Positions 32,118 through 38,924 of a stretch of DNA of 39,632 nucleotides are shown here, one piece after another (positions within the stretch are counted from its first letter, which is position 1; the number at the start of each line of letters is the position of its first letter). The stretch is from a virus. Below the pieces are notes generated by a model that saw nothing but the letters and a program-made list of their open reading frames with translations, ran no database searches and was not told the DNA's origin. The stretch lies in the IMG/VR virus record IMGVR_UViG_3300028844_005431, positions 1 to 39,632 of that record; one strand, given 5' to 3'. Made by a program: the position numbers and the translations under genes.

Positions 32118-33321
32118 TTATAAAAATTTAGATGTATGTCTATGTTGTGATTCGGAGAACATAGAAATATTATTTAATTTGAATAAACAACCTTTGGCTA
32201 ATTCATACCATAAAGAAGATGAGGTTCTGAAATCATATCCACTAGCAGTAAATTTATGTAATGAATGTTATCATATTCAGTTAACACATGCTGTTAATCC
32301 TGATTTGTTATTTAAAGATTATCTTTATGTTAGTGGAACGACACAAACTTTAAAAGATAACATGAAATGGTTTGTTGACTATGTACAGAAAGATACTTCC
32401 TATAAAAAAGGTAATAGTGTATTGGATATCGCTTGTAATGATGGGACACAATTAGATTATTTTAAAGAAGCTGGTTTTGATACATATGGTGTAGATCCTG
32501 CTGAGAATTTATATAAGTTAAGTTCGGAAAACCACAATGTTACTTGTGATTATTTCAATTCAGACACTATTAGTGACAAAGTTTTTGATGTGATTGTAGC
32601 ACAAAATGTTTTTGCTCACAATAGTAATCCAAAAGAGTTTTTAGATAGTTGTGAAAAAATAATGCATGACGAATCTGTGTTGTACATACAAACATCACAA
32701 GCAGAAATGGTAATGAATAATCAATTTGATACAATTTATCACGAACATGTATCGTTTTTTAATGTAAACTCTATGAATCAATTGGTAAAGAGAACAAATT
32801 TAAACTTAGTAGATGTAACTAAGACACCAGTTCATGGAACAAGTTATTTATTTAAAATAACTAAAAACAAAATTTCAGAATTAGGACTTCTAAATCATTT
32901 AGAGGAAGAGAAAGCACAAGGATTATACAATAAAGAAACATATGAATTGTATAAAAAGAATGTGATAGACATAGTTTATAATTTTAGAGATTTTATTGAT
33001 AAATTTAAAATAGATGGATTTGAATTAGTTGGTTACGGAGCAGCTGCTAAAGGTATGACTTTCTTAAATCTTGCTGATGTTAAATTAGATTGTATTATAG
33101 ATGATAATGAATTAAAACAAAATCTATATACACCTGGCACAAACATAATAATAAAACCAAATGGTTTTTTAAAACAATATAAAGAAGATGATAAGTTATT
33201 ATTTATACCTTTAGCTTGGAATTTTTATGATGAGATAAGAGAGAGAATATTAAAAACAAGAGATAATAAAAACGATATGTTTTTAAAATATTTTCCAAAA
33301 GTTAGAACGGAGACGAGATGA
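32110..33321 (+). CDS. Sugar C-methyltransferase (Zn-binding, TylCIII/NovU-like)
   Basis: A 403-residue three-part enzyme. Residues 10-53 hold zinc-binding cysteines (C10, C13, C50, C53) of the Methyltransf_13 domain; a SAM-binding domain follows (SVLDIACNDGTQL, then YGVDPAENL); YHEHVSFF is the catalytic Glu-His segment; and the Methyltransf_14 domain includes ELVGYGAAAKGMTFLN near residue 311. These enzymes methylate carbon of 4-keto deoxysugars at C-3 or C-5, giving branched sugars. It overlaps the upstream SDR by 8 bases and the following gene by 4. Confidence 0.9.
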   Translation: MSDYKNLDVCLCCDSENIEILFNLNKQPLANSYHKEDEVLKSYPLAVNLCNECYHIQLTHAVNPDLLFKDYLYVSGTTQTLKDNMKWFVDYVQKDTSYKKGNSVLDIACNDGTQLDYFKEAGFDTYGVDPAENLYKLSSENHNVTCDYFNSDTISDKVFDVIVAQNVFAHNSNPKEFLDSCEKIMHDESVLYIQTSQAEMVMNNQFDTIYHEHVSFFNVNSMNQLVKRTNLNLVDVTKTPVHGTSYLFKITKNKISELGLLNHLEEEKAQGLYNKETYELYKKNVIDIVYNFRDFIDKFKIDGFELVGYGAAAKGMTFLNLADVKLDCIIDDNELKQNLYTPGTNIIIKPNGFLKQYKEDDKLLFIPLAWNFYDEIRERILKTRDNKNDMFLKYFPKVRTETR

Positions 33322-33761
33322 GTTACATAACAAACATTGATACATTATCAGCATTATTAGATAGATTAATATCAGAGAACATAAAATTACACTTCTTTAA
33401 AAAAGATGGTATTCTTGAAAACATAGAACATCAAGAGAAAGTTATATCTGAGATAAAAGAAAGATTATTCGTATTGTTTGATGAAGTATATCGTGATGGT
33501 GAATATGATTATATATCAGAAAAAAGAACTTATAAACCAGAAGACATAGTTGAAACACTTGAGGAGTTGATTCATAATGATATTACAACTGGTGAAGGAG
33601 ACAGAGCTAATTTAAAAGAAGCAACATCAGATAATCCATCATTGGAGCATTTTACTAGAAATCATAAGTTAATTAGAAAAGCTAATGAGAACAGAGCTGT
33701 TGCTAAAAATAAATTAGATGAACAATTCAAAGGTTTTATAGATGAAAACGATAACAGTTAA
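33318..33761 (+). CDS. Helical protein of unknown function
   Basis: A 147-residue charged, helix-rich protein with no enzyme motif that I recognise. ISEIKERLFVLFDEVYRDGEYDYISEKRTYK looks like a helix followed by a turn; the last 50 residues are a basic helix, possibly a coiled coil. It overlaps the C-methyltransferase by 4 bases and the next gene by 20. Its position between a sugar methyltransferase and a glycosyltransferase-like gene suggests a helper or structural role, which is only a guess. Confidence 0.6.
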   Translation: MSYITNIDTLSALLDRLISENIKLHFFKKDGILENIEHQEKVISEIKERLFVLFDEVYRDGEYDYISEKRTYKPEDIVETLEELIHNDITTGEGDRANLKEATSDNPSLEHFTRNHKLIRKANENRAVAKNKLDEQFKGFIDENDNS

Positions 33762-34671
33762 TTGTGAATTTGCTTCAGAGTTAATATGTGTAATACCTTA
33801 CGCTTATTGGTTACACCAAAATAGTCAATTGGAGGGGGTAATTACTAGCAAAGGTATGAAACCATTTTATTATTTCTGTGATAATGTAAAAGAGAGATTT
33901 GATTACAGGACATTTGATATTAATCAAAACGGACTAAATGATGTTCCAAATAATTGGGTTCACCATAATGCTGAGGTTGTATTTGGTAAGGCATATGATA
34001 AGATGACAGAAGATGAGCAGACAGAAGCAAATGGGGTATTAGATTATTTACAATTTACTCCACCCCCATACAGAAAAGAATTTAAATCTAATTTGTTTGA
34101 CAATTTAAAACCTTATGTGGTTATAAATAATAATTACAATATTGAGTTTGGAAATGATATAAAAGATTCAAGAAGATATTTTGATTTACAAACTTTGAGT
34201 GCTATGTTTTACTATTTTTATGAAAATAATTACAATGTTATATATAAAAGACCAAACAACACAGAGTTTACGCTAGACCAAAATGAGATGGCTACATTAC
34301 ATGGTGGATATGAGTTCAGAGAATTTACCGATGCTGGTACAATTACTGATTATGAATTATGTAATTATTATGATAATGTGTTTAACATGAATGAAATGGA
34401 GTATAATAACTACAATGAATTTCAGTTAAAATGTTTTTCTAATGCTGAAGGGTTTATAACAACTAATGGTGGTGGTGGAATTTTAACTTGCTATTTTGAT
34501 AAAAAAGTGTTATTTTATGTACCACATGGAAAAGAATTAAGAGATGGTTATTTGACGAAAGAAAACTCTTATGTCAATAAATTATCAGATGCTAAAGTTC
34601 ATGTTGTCTTGGATGGTGGAGAGAATAATGATTATACAAAAATATTAAATAAAATGAAGGATATTTTTTAA
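33742..34671 (+). CDS. Possible glycosyltransferase (GT-B like), unknown family
   Basis: A 309-residue protein. ITVNCEFASELICVIPYAYWL begins with a strand-loop-helix like GT-B donor or acceptor domains, VVFGKAYDKMTEDEQ and YLQFTPPPYRK lie mid-protein, and the C-terminal FITTNGGGGILTCYFDKKVLFYVPHG resembles the phosphate-binding loop region of GT-B and fucosyltransferase-like folds. No close family is recognised, so the function is tentative. It overlaps the helical protein by 20 bases and abuts the dehydrogenase with a TAATG junction. Confidence 0.5.
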   Translation: MKTITVNCEFASELICVIPYAYWLHQNSQLEGVITSKGMKPFYYFCDNVKERFDYRTFDINQNGLNDVPNNWVHHNAEVVFGKAYDKMTEDEQTEANGVLDYLQFTPPPYRKEFKSNLFDNLKPYVVINNNYNIEFGNDIKDSRRYFDLQTLSAMFYYFYENNYNVIYKRPNNTEFTLDQNEMATLHGGYEFREFTDAGTITDYELCNYYDNVFNMNEMEYNNYNEFQLKCFSNAEGFITTNGGGGILTCYFDKKVLFYVPHGKELRDGYLTKENSYVNKLSDAKVHVVLDGGENNDYTKILNKMKDIF

Positions 34672-35531
34672 TGAAGATAAAACAAAAAATAGGAATAGTA
34701 GGAAACGGCTTTGTAGGTAGTGCTGTAAGATATGGGTTTTCAACGAATGTAGGATGTGATGTGGAAGTTAAAGTTTATGATAAAGATGCAAATAAATCAA
34801 CCGACACTCTTTCTGATGTGACAAAAAGTGATATAATTTTCTTATCAGTTCCAACGCCTTCTAATTTAGATGGTTCTATGAACATAGATATAGTAGACAA
34901 AGCATTATCTGATATAGATGAGCATGGTACAAATGCTGTTATTTTACTAAGGTCTACTGTAGTACCAGGTACAACTAATAAACTACAAGGTAAGTATCCT
35001 AATCTTAGATTAGTTTTTAATCCAGAGTTTTTAACAGAGAGGTCTGCTAATTTTGATTTTATAAACCAAGACAGAGTGATTTTGGGTGGAGATATAAATG
35101 ATGTTGAAGTTGCTGAGAGTTTATTTAAAAGTAGATTTGGTTCTACTATTTCAATATTAAAAACAAATTATGAAACAGCAGAATTAATTAAGTATATGAC
35201 TAATACATTTTTTGCTACAAAGATTTCATTTTTAAATGATATGAAATTAATTGCTGATAAAAGTGGAGTTATTTGGAAAGATGCTATTGATGGTTTTATT
35301 CGTGATGGTAGAGTTGGACATTCTCATTTAGATGTTCCAGGACATGATGGTAAGTATGGGTTTGGTGGTAGTTGTTTTCCTAAAGACATACAAGCATTAA
35401 TTAACTTTGGTAACGGATTAGGAATTGAGATGTCTGTATTAAAAGGTGCTTGGAAAACTAATCTGAAAGTTAGACCAGAAAAGGATTGGGAAAATTTAAA
35501 GGGGAGGGCGATAGTAGATGAAAACAATTAG
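34671..35531 (+). CDS. Short UDP-glucose/GDP-mannose dehydrogenase-family protein
   Basis: A 286-residue dehydrogenase. The dinucleotide loop is G11-N-G13-F-V-G16, followed by SVPTP, the conserved FNPEFLTERSA, K184 in NTFFATKISFLND and the catalytic C235 in GFGGSCFPKD. The family oxidises the C-6 alcohol of UDP-glucose, UDP-GlcNAc/ManNAc or GDP-mannose to a carboxylate and normally has 390-450 residues. Here the C-terminal NDP-sugar-binding domain is absent while all catalytic residues remain. ATP-grasp ligation to a uronic acid would fit. It overlaps the following GT2 by 14 bases. Confidence 0.85.
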   Translation: MKIKQKIGIVGNGFVGSAVRYGFSTNVGCDVEVKVYDKDANKSTDTLSDVTKSDIIFLSVPTPSNLDGSMNIDIVDKALSDIDEHGTNAVILLRSTVVPGTTNKLQGKYPNLRLVFNPEFLTERSANFDFINQDRVILGGDINDVEVAESLFKSRFGSTISILKTNYETAELIKYMTNTFFATKISFLNDMKLIADKSGVIWKDAIDGFIRDGRVGHSHLDVPGHDGKYGFGGSCFPKDIQALINFGNGLGIEMSVLKGAWKTNLKVRPEKDWENLKGRAIVDENN

Positions 35532-36756
35532 TTTTATACAACCAAGTAGAAACAATCTAAAGTACCTTAAGTGGTCTTATAATAGTATCAGAAAGAACTT
35601 AGGTTACAGACATGAAATATGTTGGGCTGATGATTTCTCTGATGATGGAACTTGGGAGTGGATGCAAGAGATTGCTGATAAAGATAAGAATGTAAAGATA
35701 CATCGTAATGAAGGTCCTACAAGATTAGGTCACACTATACTTTATGATACATTAATTAATGACTATGCTACAAATGATATTGTGATGATATATCATGCTG
35801 ATATGTATGCTTGTCCTAATATGGATGTTCAAGTTCTAAAACACTTAGAAAGGGGTAAGGTTGTATCTGCTACAAGAATAGAACCACCATTACATCCAGA
35901 CGGACCTGAAAAGATATTACAAGACTTTGGTATAGAACCTGAAGAGTTCAAAGAACAAGAGTTATTAGGTTTTGTTGATGAACGATTGGAGAGAACTAAA
36001 AACGATGACTTCGAAACGAGTAGTGGAATATTTGCACCATGGGCGATATACAAAGACGACTTTCAATCCATAGGTGGACACGATCCTTTATATGCTCCAC
36101 AATCTAAAGAAGACTCTGATATTTTCAATAGGTTTATATTAGCTGGTTATGAGACAATACAGACTTGGAGTGGTTATGTTTATCATATGACTTGTAGAGG
36201 TAGTAGATTTAAGGATGGAGCTATGAGGAATCCAGCAGGTCAAGTATTTATGAAGGGTAGAGAATCATCAGAGTGGTTAGCTCAGAATCTAAGGAGTACA
36301 AGAAACTTTATTCGTAAGTGGGGACACATGGTAAAACATGATGAGTATCTTAAACCAATAGTACCACCAAAATACGATATTGGGTTTGTGGTTGAAAATT
36401 GTGATTTAGGTATGTTAAGAGAGTTAGAGCCTTGGTGTTCTGATTTTTACGGAGATTATTTACCACACGAAGACTTGACACACGGTGTTAATGTTTACAT
36501 AAAAGAAGAACAACAGAATACCAAGTTTAACTTGATTGATAAATTACATTCTATAGGTGCTGAAAAACAAAATGATATAATTGTTAGATTTGATGCCCGT
36601 AAGTTAAATGCTGAAAATTTTCAGATAATAGTAAATCTATCAGAAATGATACAACAAAGTGGTGAGATAGGTGAGATGGAATATGATATATTCAAGTTTT
36701 ACATCAAATCACTTGAAACATACGAAAAAAACTTAGTCGTTTGTAAGACTAACTAA
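35518..36756 (+). CDS. Glycosyltransferase family 2 with C-terminal extension
   Basis: A 412-residue GT2. The start follows GGGGAGGG (35501-35508), a strong site inside the previous gene. TISFIQPSRNNLKYLKWSYNSI is the N-terminal strand-helix, CWADDFSDDGTWEW the nucleotide-binding loop, MIYHADMY the metal-binding DxD-like motif (HAD), and PQSKEDSDIFNRF the acidic catalytic region. The last ~110 residues (from about YDIGFVVENCDL) form an extra domain of unknown role. It is the last gene of the gapless run. Donor and acceptor are unknown. Confidence 0.82.
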   Translation: MKTISFIQPSRNNLKYLKWSYNSIRKNLGYRHEICWADDFSDDGTWEWMQEIADKDKNVKIHRNEGPTRLGHTILYDTLINDYATNDIVMIYHADMYACPNMDVQVLKHLERGKVVSATRIEPPLHPDGPEKILQDFGIEPEEFKEQELLGFVDERLERTKNDDFETSSGIFAPWAIYKDDFQSIGGHDPLYAPQSKEDSDIFNRFILAGYETIQTWSGYVYHMTCRGSRFKDGAMRNPAGQVFMKGRESSEWLAQNLRSTRNFIRKWGHMVKHDEYLKPIVPPKYDIGFVVENCDLGMLRELEPWCSDFYGDYLPHEDLTHGVNVYIKEEQQNTKFNLIDKLHSIGAEKQNDIIVRFDARKLNAENFQIIVNLSEMIQQSGEIGEMEYDIFKFYIKSLETYEKNLVVCKTN

Positions 36757-36767
36757 CTATTTATAAG
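36741..36767 (+). promoter_or_regulatory. Possible promoter after the glycan locus
   Basis: TTGTAA (36741-36746) and TATAAG (36762-36767) are 15 bases apart; the second could also serve as a T4-late-like element. The 28-base spacer 36757-36784 is one of the few gaps and precedes the small phage genes at 36785 onwards. The fit is weak. Confidence 0.3.
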
Positions 36768-36784
36768 TGTAATATGAGGTTATA

Positions 36785-37021
36785 ATGGAAAATAAATTAG
36801 GTTCTTATATCAATAACTTAATGACAACTATTGTAGATAAACAAGAGAAATGGTTTGTCAGAGGTTTAGCATACAACGAATTAACTTCTTTAAAAGATAA
36901 TATCAATGAGGTATTGATAAATTATGATGAGTTGGGTATGGTTGCAAAATCACCAAAACTCACAGAAGAAGACAAAAATCAACTAAAAATCAACTTTGGA
37001 GACAAAAATGAAAGTAAATAA
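36785..37021 (+). CDS. Small phage protein, unknown function
   Basis: A 78-residue helical protein, charged, with no recognised domain (NKLGSYINNLMTTIVDKQEKWF, then KDNINEVLINYDELGM). It is the first gene after the glycan run; AGGT before the ATG is a modest ribosome-binding site. It overlaps the next gene by 14 bases. Similar small helical proteins of this size are usual in T4-like phage genomes, but no role is assigned. Confidence 0.65.
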   Translation: MENKLGSYINNLMTTIVDKQEKWFVRGLAYNELTSLKDNINEVLINYDELGMVAKSPKLTEEDKNQLKINFGDKNESK

Positions 37022-37223
37022 TGAAGTTATCGATGAGATTAAAAAAATAAGAAATGCTCTTGATAACATGTATGATGTATTAAATGTAAGTTTATATAAA
37101 AAAAATACAGCAGCTAAAATAACATATTCAGAAGTAAATCCTTTTAATGAAGTAGCTGATAATTTTGAATACATTTCAACAAAAATCAGAGAAATTCAAG
37201 ACTCTGAAATCATAGGAGATTAA
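37008..37223 (+). CDS. Small phage protein, unknown function
   Basis: A 71-residue protein. The ATG at 37008 is 5 bases after GGAGA (36998-37002); the TTG at 36996 is less likely. It consists of two probable helices (IDEIKKIRNALDNMYDVLNV and VADNFEYISTKIREIQ), which could form a coiled-coil hairpin. No enzymatic motif is present. It ends one base before the next gene. Confidence 0.65.
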   Translation: MKVNNEVIDEIKKIRNALDNMYDVLNVSLYKKNTAAKITYSEVNPFNEVADNFEYISTKIREIQDSEIIGD

Positions 37224-37224
37224 T

Positions 37225-37446
37225 ATGGGAAACGACCACGCTCAAGACCGATACGATCCACCAGGAGTAGGTAGTGACTTTGAAGAAGATTACTTCGGTG
37301 ATGTAAACATTGGTGAAGTATTTAGACTTAGACCAGAAAGTAAAGCAAAAGTATTTCGTAAAGTTAAAGATGGAGTTGCTTTTGATATCAAAGAATCAAG
37401 AGAAATTCAGTTGGGACTACGAGACTTAATTTATGTCAAGTCGTAA
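37225..37446 (+). CDS. Small phage protein, unknown function
   Basis: A 73-residue acidic protein. The first half is aspartate-rich and likely disordered (QDRYDPPGVGSDFEEDYF); the second half has strand-like segments (IGEVFRLRPESK, KVFRKVKDGVAF). AGGAG (37214-37218) lies 6 bases before the ATG. It overlaps the HNH-like gene by 14 bases. No family is recognised. Confidence 0.65.
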   Translation: MGNDHAQDRYDPPGVGSDFEEDYFGDVNIGEVFRLRPESKAKVFRKVKDGVAFDIKESREIQLGLRDLIYVKS

Positions 37447-37939
37447 CTTTCAAAAACCAATAAGAATCAAAGGTAAGAAACTTGTTCTTACCAAGAAGAT
37501 GATTGAAGATGCTCAATCTCAGACCAAATCTAACATGGCTGCTGCTCGTTGGTTAAGTGTAAGTTACTTAACTTATCGTAAGTATGCTAGAATGTATGGT
37601 CTGTTCGAGGGGCATCTAAATCAATCAGGCATTGGTATCAAGAAAGGGTATGGTAGGTGGATAAAATCACTTGACCAAATTCTTGATGGAAGTAAGAAGT
37701 ATCGTATGAGAGCTGGATACATTAAGAAACGACTCATCAAAGAAAAATGGGTTGAGGAAGAATGTGGTTCTTGTGGGTATAATGAAATAGTCATGGGAAA
37801 AGAATCAGTTGCTCTTCGTTTAGATTATATAGATGGAGACATAACTAATAACACACTAGAAAATCTGAGACTATTATGTCCTAATTGTTATTTATCACAT
37901 AACGGACATATGCCATCATCAGAGAGGTTTTACAAATGA
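37433..37939 (+). CDS. HNH-endonuclease-like protein with helix-turn-helix
   Basis: A 168-residue protein. Residues 36-56 (MAAARWLSVSYLTYRKYARM) look like a helix-turn-helix. The C-terminal part has zinc-binding CGSCG (C111, C114) and LLCPNC (C149, C152) flanking LRLDYIDGDITNNTLENLR. This matches the HNH framework, but the first catalytic histidine of HNH (LHHIDGN) is replaced by D131, and the last zinc-side histidine by tyrosine (CPNCY). The same altered wording seems common in marine T4-like phage homologues, so it may be a distinct DNA-binding or nicking variant rather than a homing nuclease. It overlaps both neighbours. Confidence 0.75.
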   Translation: MSSRNFQKPIRIKGKKLVLTKKMIEDAQSQTKSNMAAARWLSVSYLTYRKYARMYGLFEGHLNQSGIGIKKGYGRWIKSLDQILDGSKKYRMRAGYIKKRLIKEKWVEEECGSCGYNEIVMGKESVALRLDYIDGDITNNTLENLRLLCPNCYLSHNGHMPSSERFYK

Positions 37940-38109
37940 AAAAACAAAATGCTATATTAATTAAAGATTTTTTTAATGATAAGGGAGCTCTTCGTAGAGG
38001 TGATAAAGTAAAAATAGAAGGCGACTCTGCCGCTGGTTTTATCAGAGTTATTACTGATACAGGAGCTATTTATAATATCCCATCACATATTGTTAAAAAA
38101 ACTGCTTGA
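37936..38109 (+). CDS. 57-residue beta-rich protein, unknown function
   Basis: Short frame beginning MKKQNAILIKDFF and overlapping the upstream stop (ATGA). The segment GALRRGDKVKIEGDSAAGFIRVI followed by TGAIYNIPSHIVKK looks like a small SH3-type barrel, with alternating strands and a turn. The SH3-like idea is inference. The ATGA overlap and good coding style support a real gene. It ends 31 bases before peptide deformylase. Confidence 0.7.
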   Translation: MKKQNAILIKDFFNDKGALRRGDKVKIEGDSAAGFIRVITDTGAIYNIPSHIVKKTA

Positions 38110-38134
38110 CAATACCATTATTTCTTCGTAGATT
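38106..38134 (+). promoter_or_regulatory. Sigma-70-like promoter upstream of peptide deformylase
   Basis: A perfect -35, TTGACA, at 38106-38111 is followed after exactly 17 bases by TAGATT (38129-38134), which matches the -10 consensus at 4 of 6 positions. The expected transcription start, about 7 bases after the -10, falls at or next to the ATG at 38141, so the transcript would be nearly leaderless. No clear ribosome-binding site precedes the ATG. Confidence 0.45.
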
Positions 38135-38140
38135 ATTAAT

Positions 38141-38743
38141 ATGAAGAAAGTAATTAATTGTACAAAACACGACAATCCACTAATACATAAAAAACTTCGT
38201 GAGGTATCAGTTGAAGAAGGAAACATTATTGCCACAGAACTATTTCAGATACTTAACAAAAGAGGGGACGGCATTGGGTTGGCAGCGAATCAAGTGGGAA
38301 TTGATGCACAAGTGGCCGTGGTCAATGTTCGTGAACCTTTGGTACTTATCAATCCAAAAATTATTTCAAAAGAAGTAGAGATACCTTATCACGAAGGTTG
38401 TCTATCTTATCCTGGTAAAAGAGTAAACACTAAGAGATATAGAGATGTGATTATCTCTACAAAACAATCCGAGAGTGATTGGTATTTTAGTGGAGCACAA
38501 GTACCAACTGATGGTAAAGGTAGTTGGGAAAAAGAAAAATCTAATAATAAAGATGCTGAACTTAGGGTGTTAGAATCAGTTTGTGTTCAACACGAGATTG
38601 ACCATCTAAACGGTGTTGTGTGTATGGATAGGAAGGTAAATACTACTATTGTTAAAGATAAGAAAATTGGCCGTAACGAACCATGTCTTTGTGGTAGTGG
38701 TAAAAAATATAAAAAATGTTGTATAAATAAGGAGTTAACATGA
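38141..38743 (+). CDS. def: Peptide deformylase with C-terminal SEC-C zinc motif
   Basis: A 200-residue protein that removes the N-formyl group from new proteins. The three deformylase motifs are complete: GIGLAANQ (44-51), EGCLS (85-89, with metal ligand C87) and HEIDH (151-155). Between motifs 2 and 3 there is an extra loop (about 111-140, SESDWYF...SNNKDAE). After residue 175 comes a SEC-C motif, [19 protein letters not shown] (C182, C184, C193, C194), as in the zinc tail of SecA. Phage deformylases are usually short and lack such a tail. It may target the ribosome or another partner. It overlaps the next gene by 4 bases. Confidence 0.93.
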   Translation: MKKVINCTKHDNPLIHKKLREVSVEEGNIIATELFQILNKRGDGIGLAANQVGIDAQVAVVNVREPLVLINPKIISKEVEIPYHEGCLSYPGKRVNTKRYRDVIISTKQSESDWYFSGAQVPTDGKGSWEKEKSNNKDAELRVLESVCVQHEIDHLNGVVCMDRKVNTTIVKDKKIGRNEPCLCGSGKKYKKCCINKELT

Positions 38744-38922
38744 CAAGAAAAGAAGTACTAAAACAACAAAGTGAATTTTCAATATATGGAGTATTTAGAT
38801 TCACATCATATCTGTTATCATCGATAGCATTGTATATGGGTAACCTACAAGTTGCTGGAATAGCATTAGGGTTTGGAGCTACACTAGGTTTCATTCGTAG
38901 AATAGCTAGGATATGGGAGTAA
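38740..38922 (+). CDS. Small membrane protein
   Basis: A 60-residue protein with one or two membrane helices (about 16-33 [18 protein letters not shown], and 37-52 [16 protein letters not shown]) and basic ends ([18 protein letters not shown]). Overlaps the deformylase stop by 4 bases and ends 2 bases before the UvdE gene. No function is recognised. Confidence 0.65.
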   Translation: MTRKEVLKQQSEFSIYGVFRFTSYLLSSIALYMGNLQVAGIALGFGATLGFIRRIARIWE

Positions 38923-38924
38923 GA

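Noticed and set aside
36733-36752. Inverted repeat TTAGTC/GACTAA with an 8-base loop as a terminator
   Set aside because: Only 6 pairs, AT-rich, overlaps the end of the GT2 coding sequence and has no following T-run.
7836-36756. Idea that the whole window is a bacterial O-antigen island
   Set aside because: Clamp-loader genes in T4 order, UvdE, HNH-like and tiny overlapping phage genes flank it; no wzx/wzy/waaL membrane proteins or chromosomal flank genes are seen.
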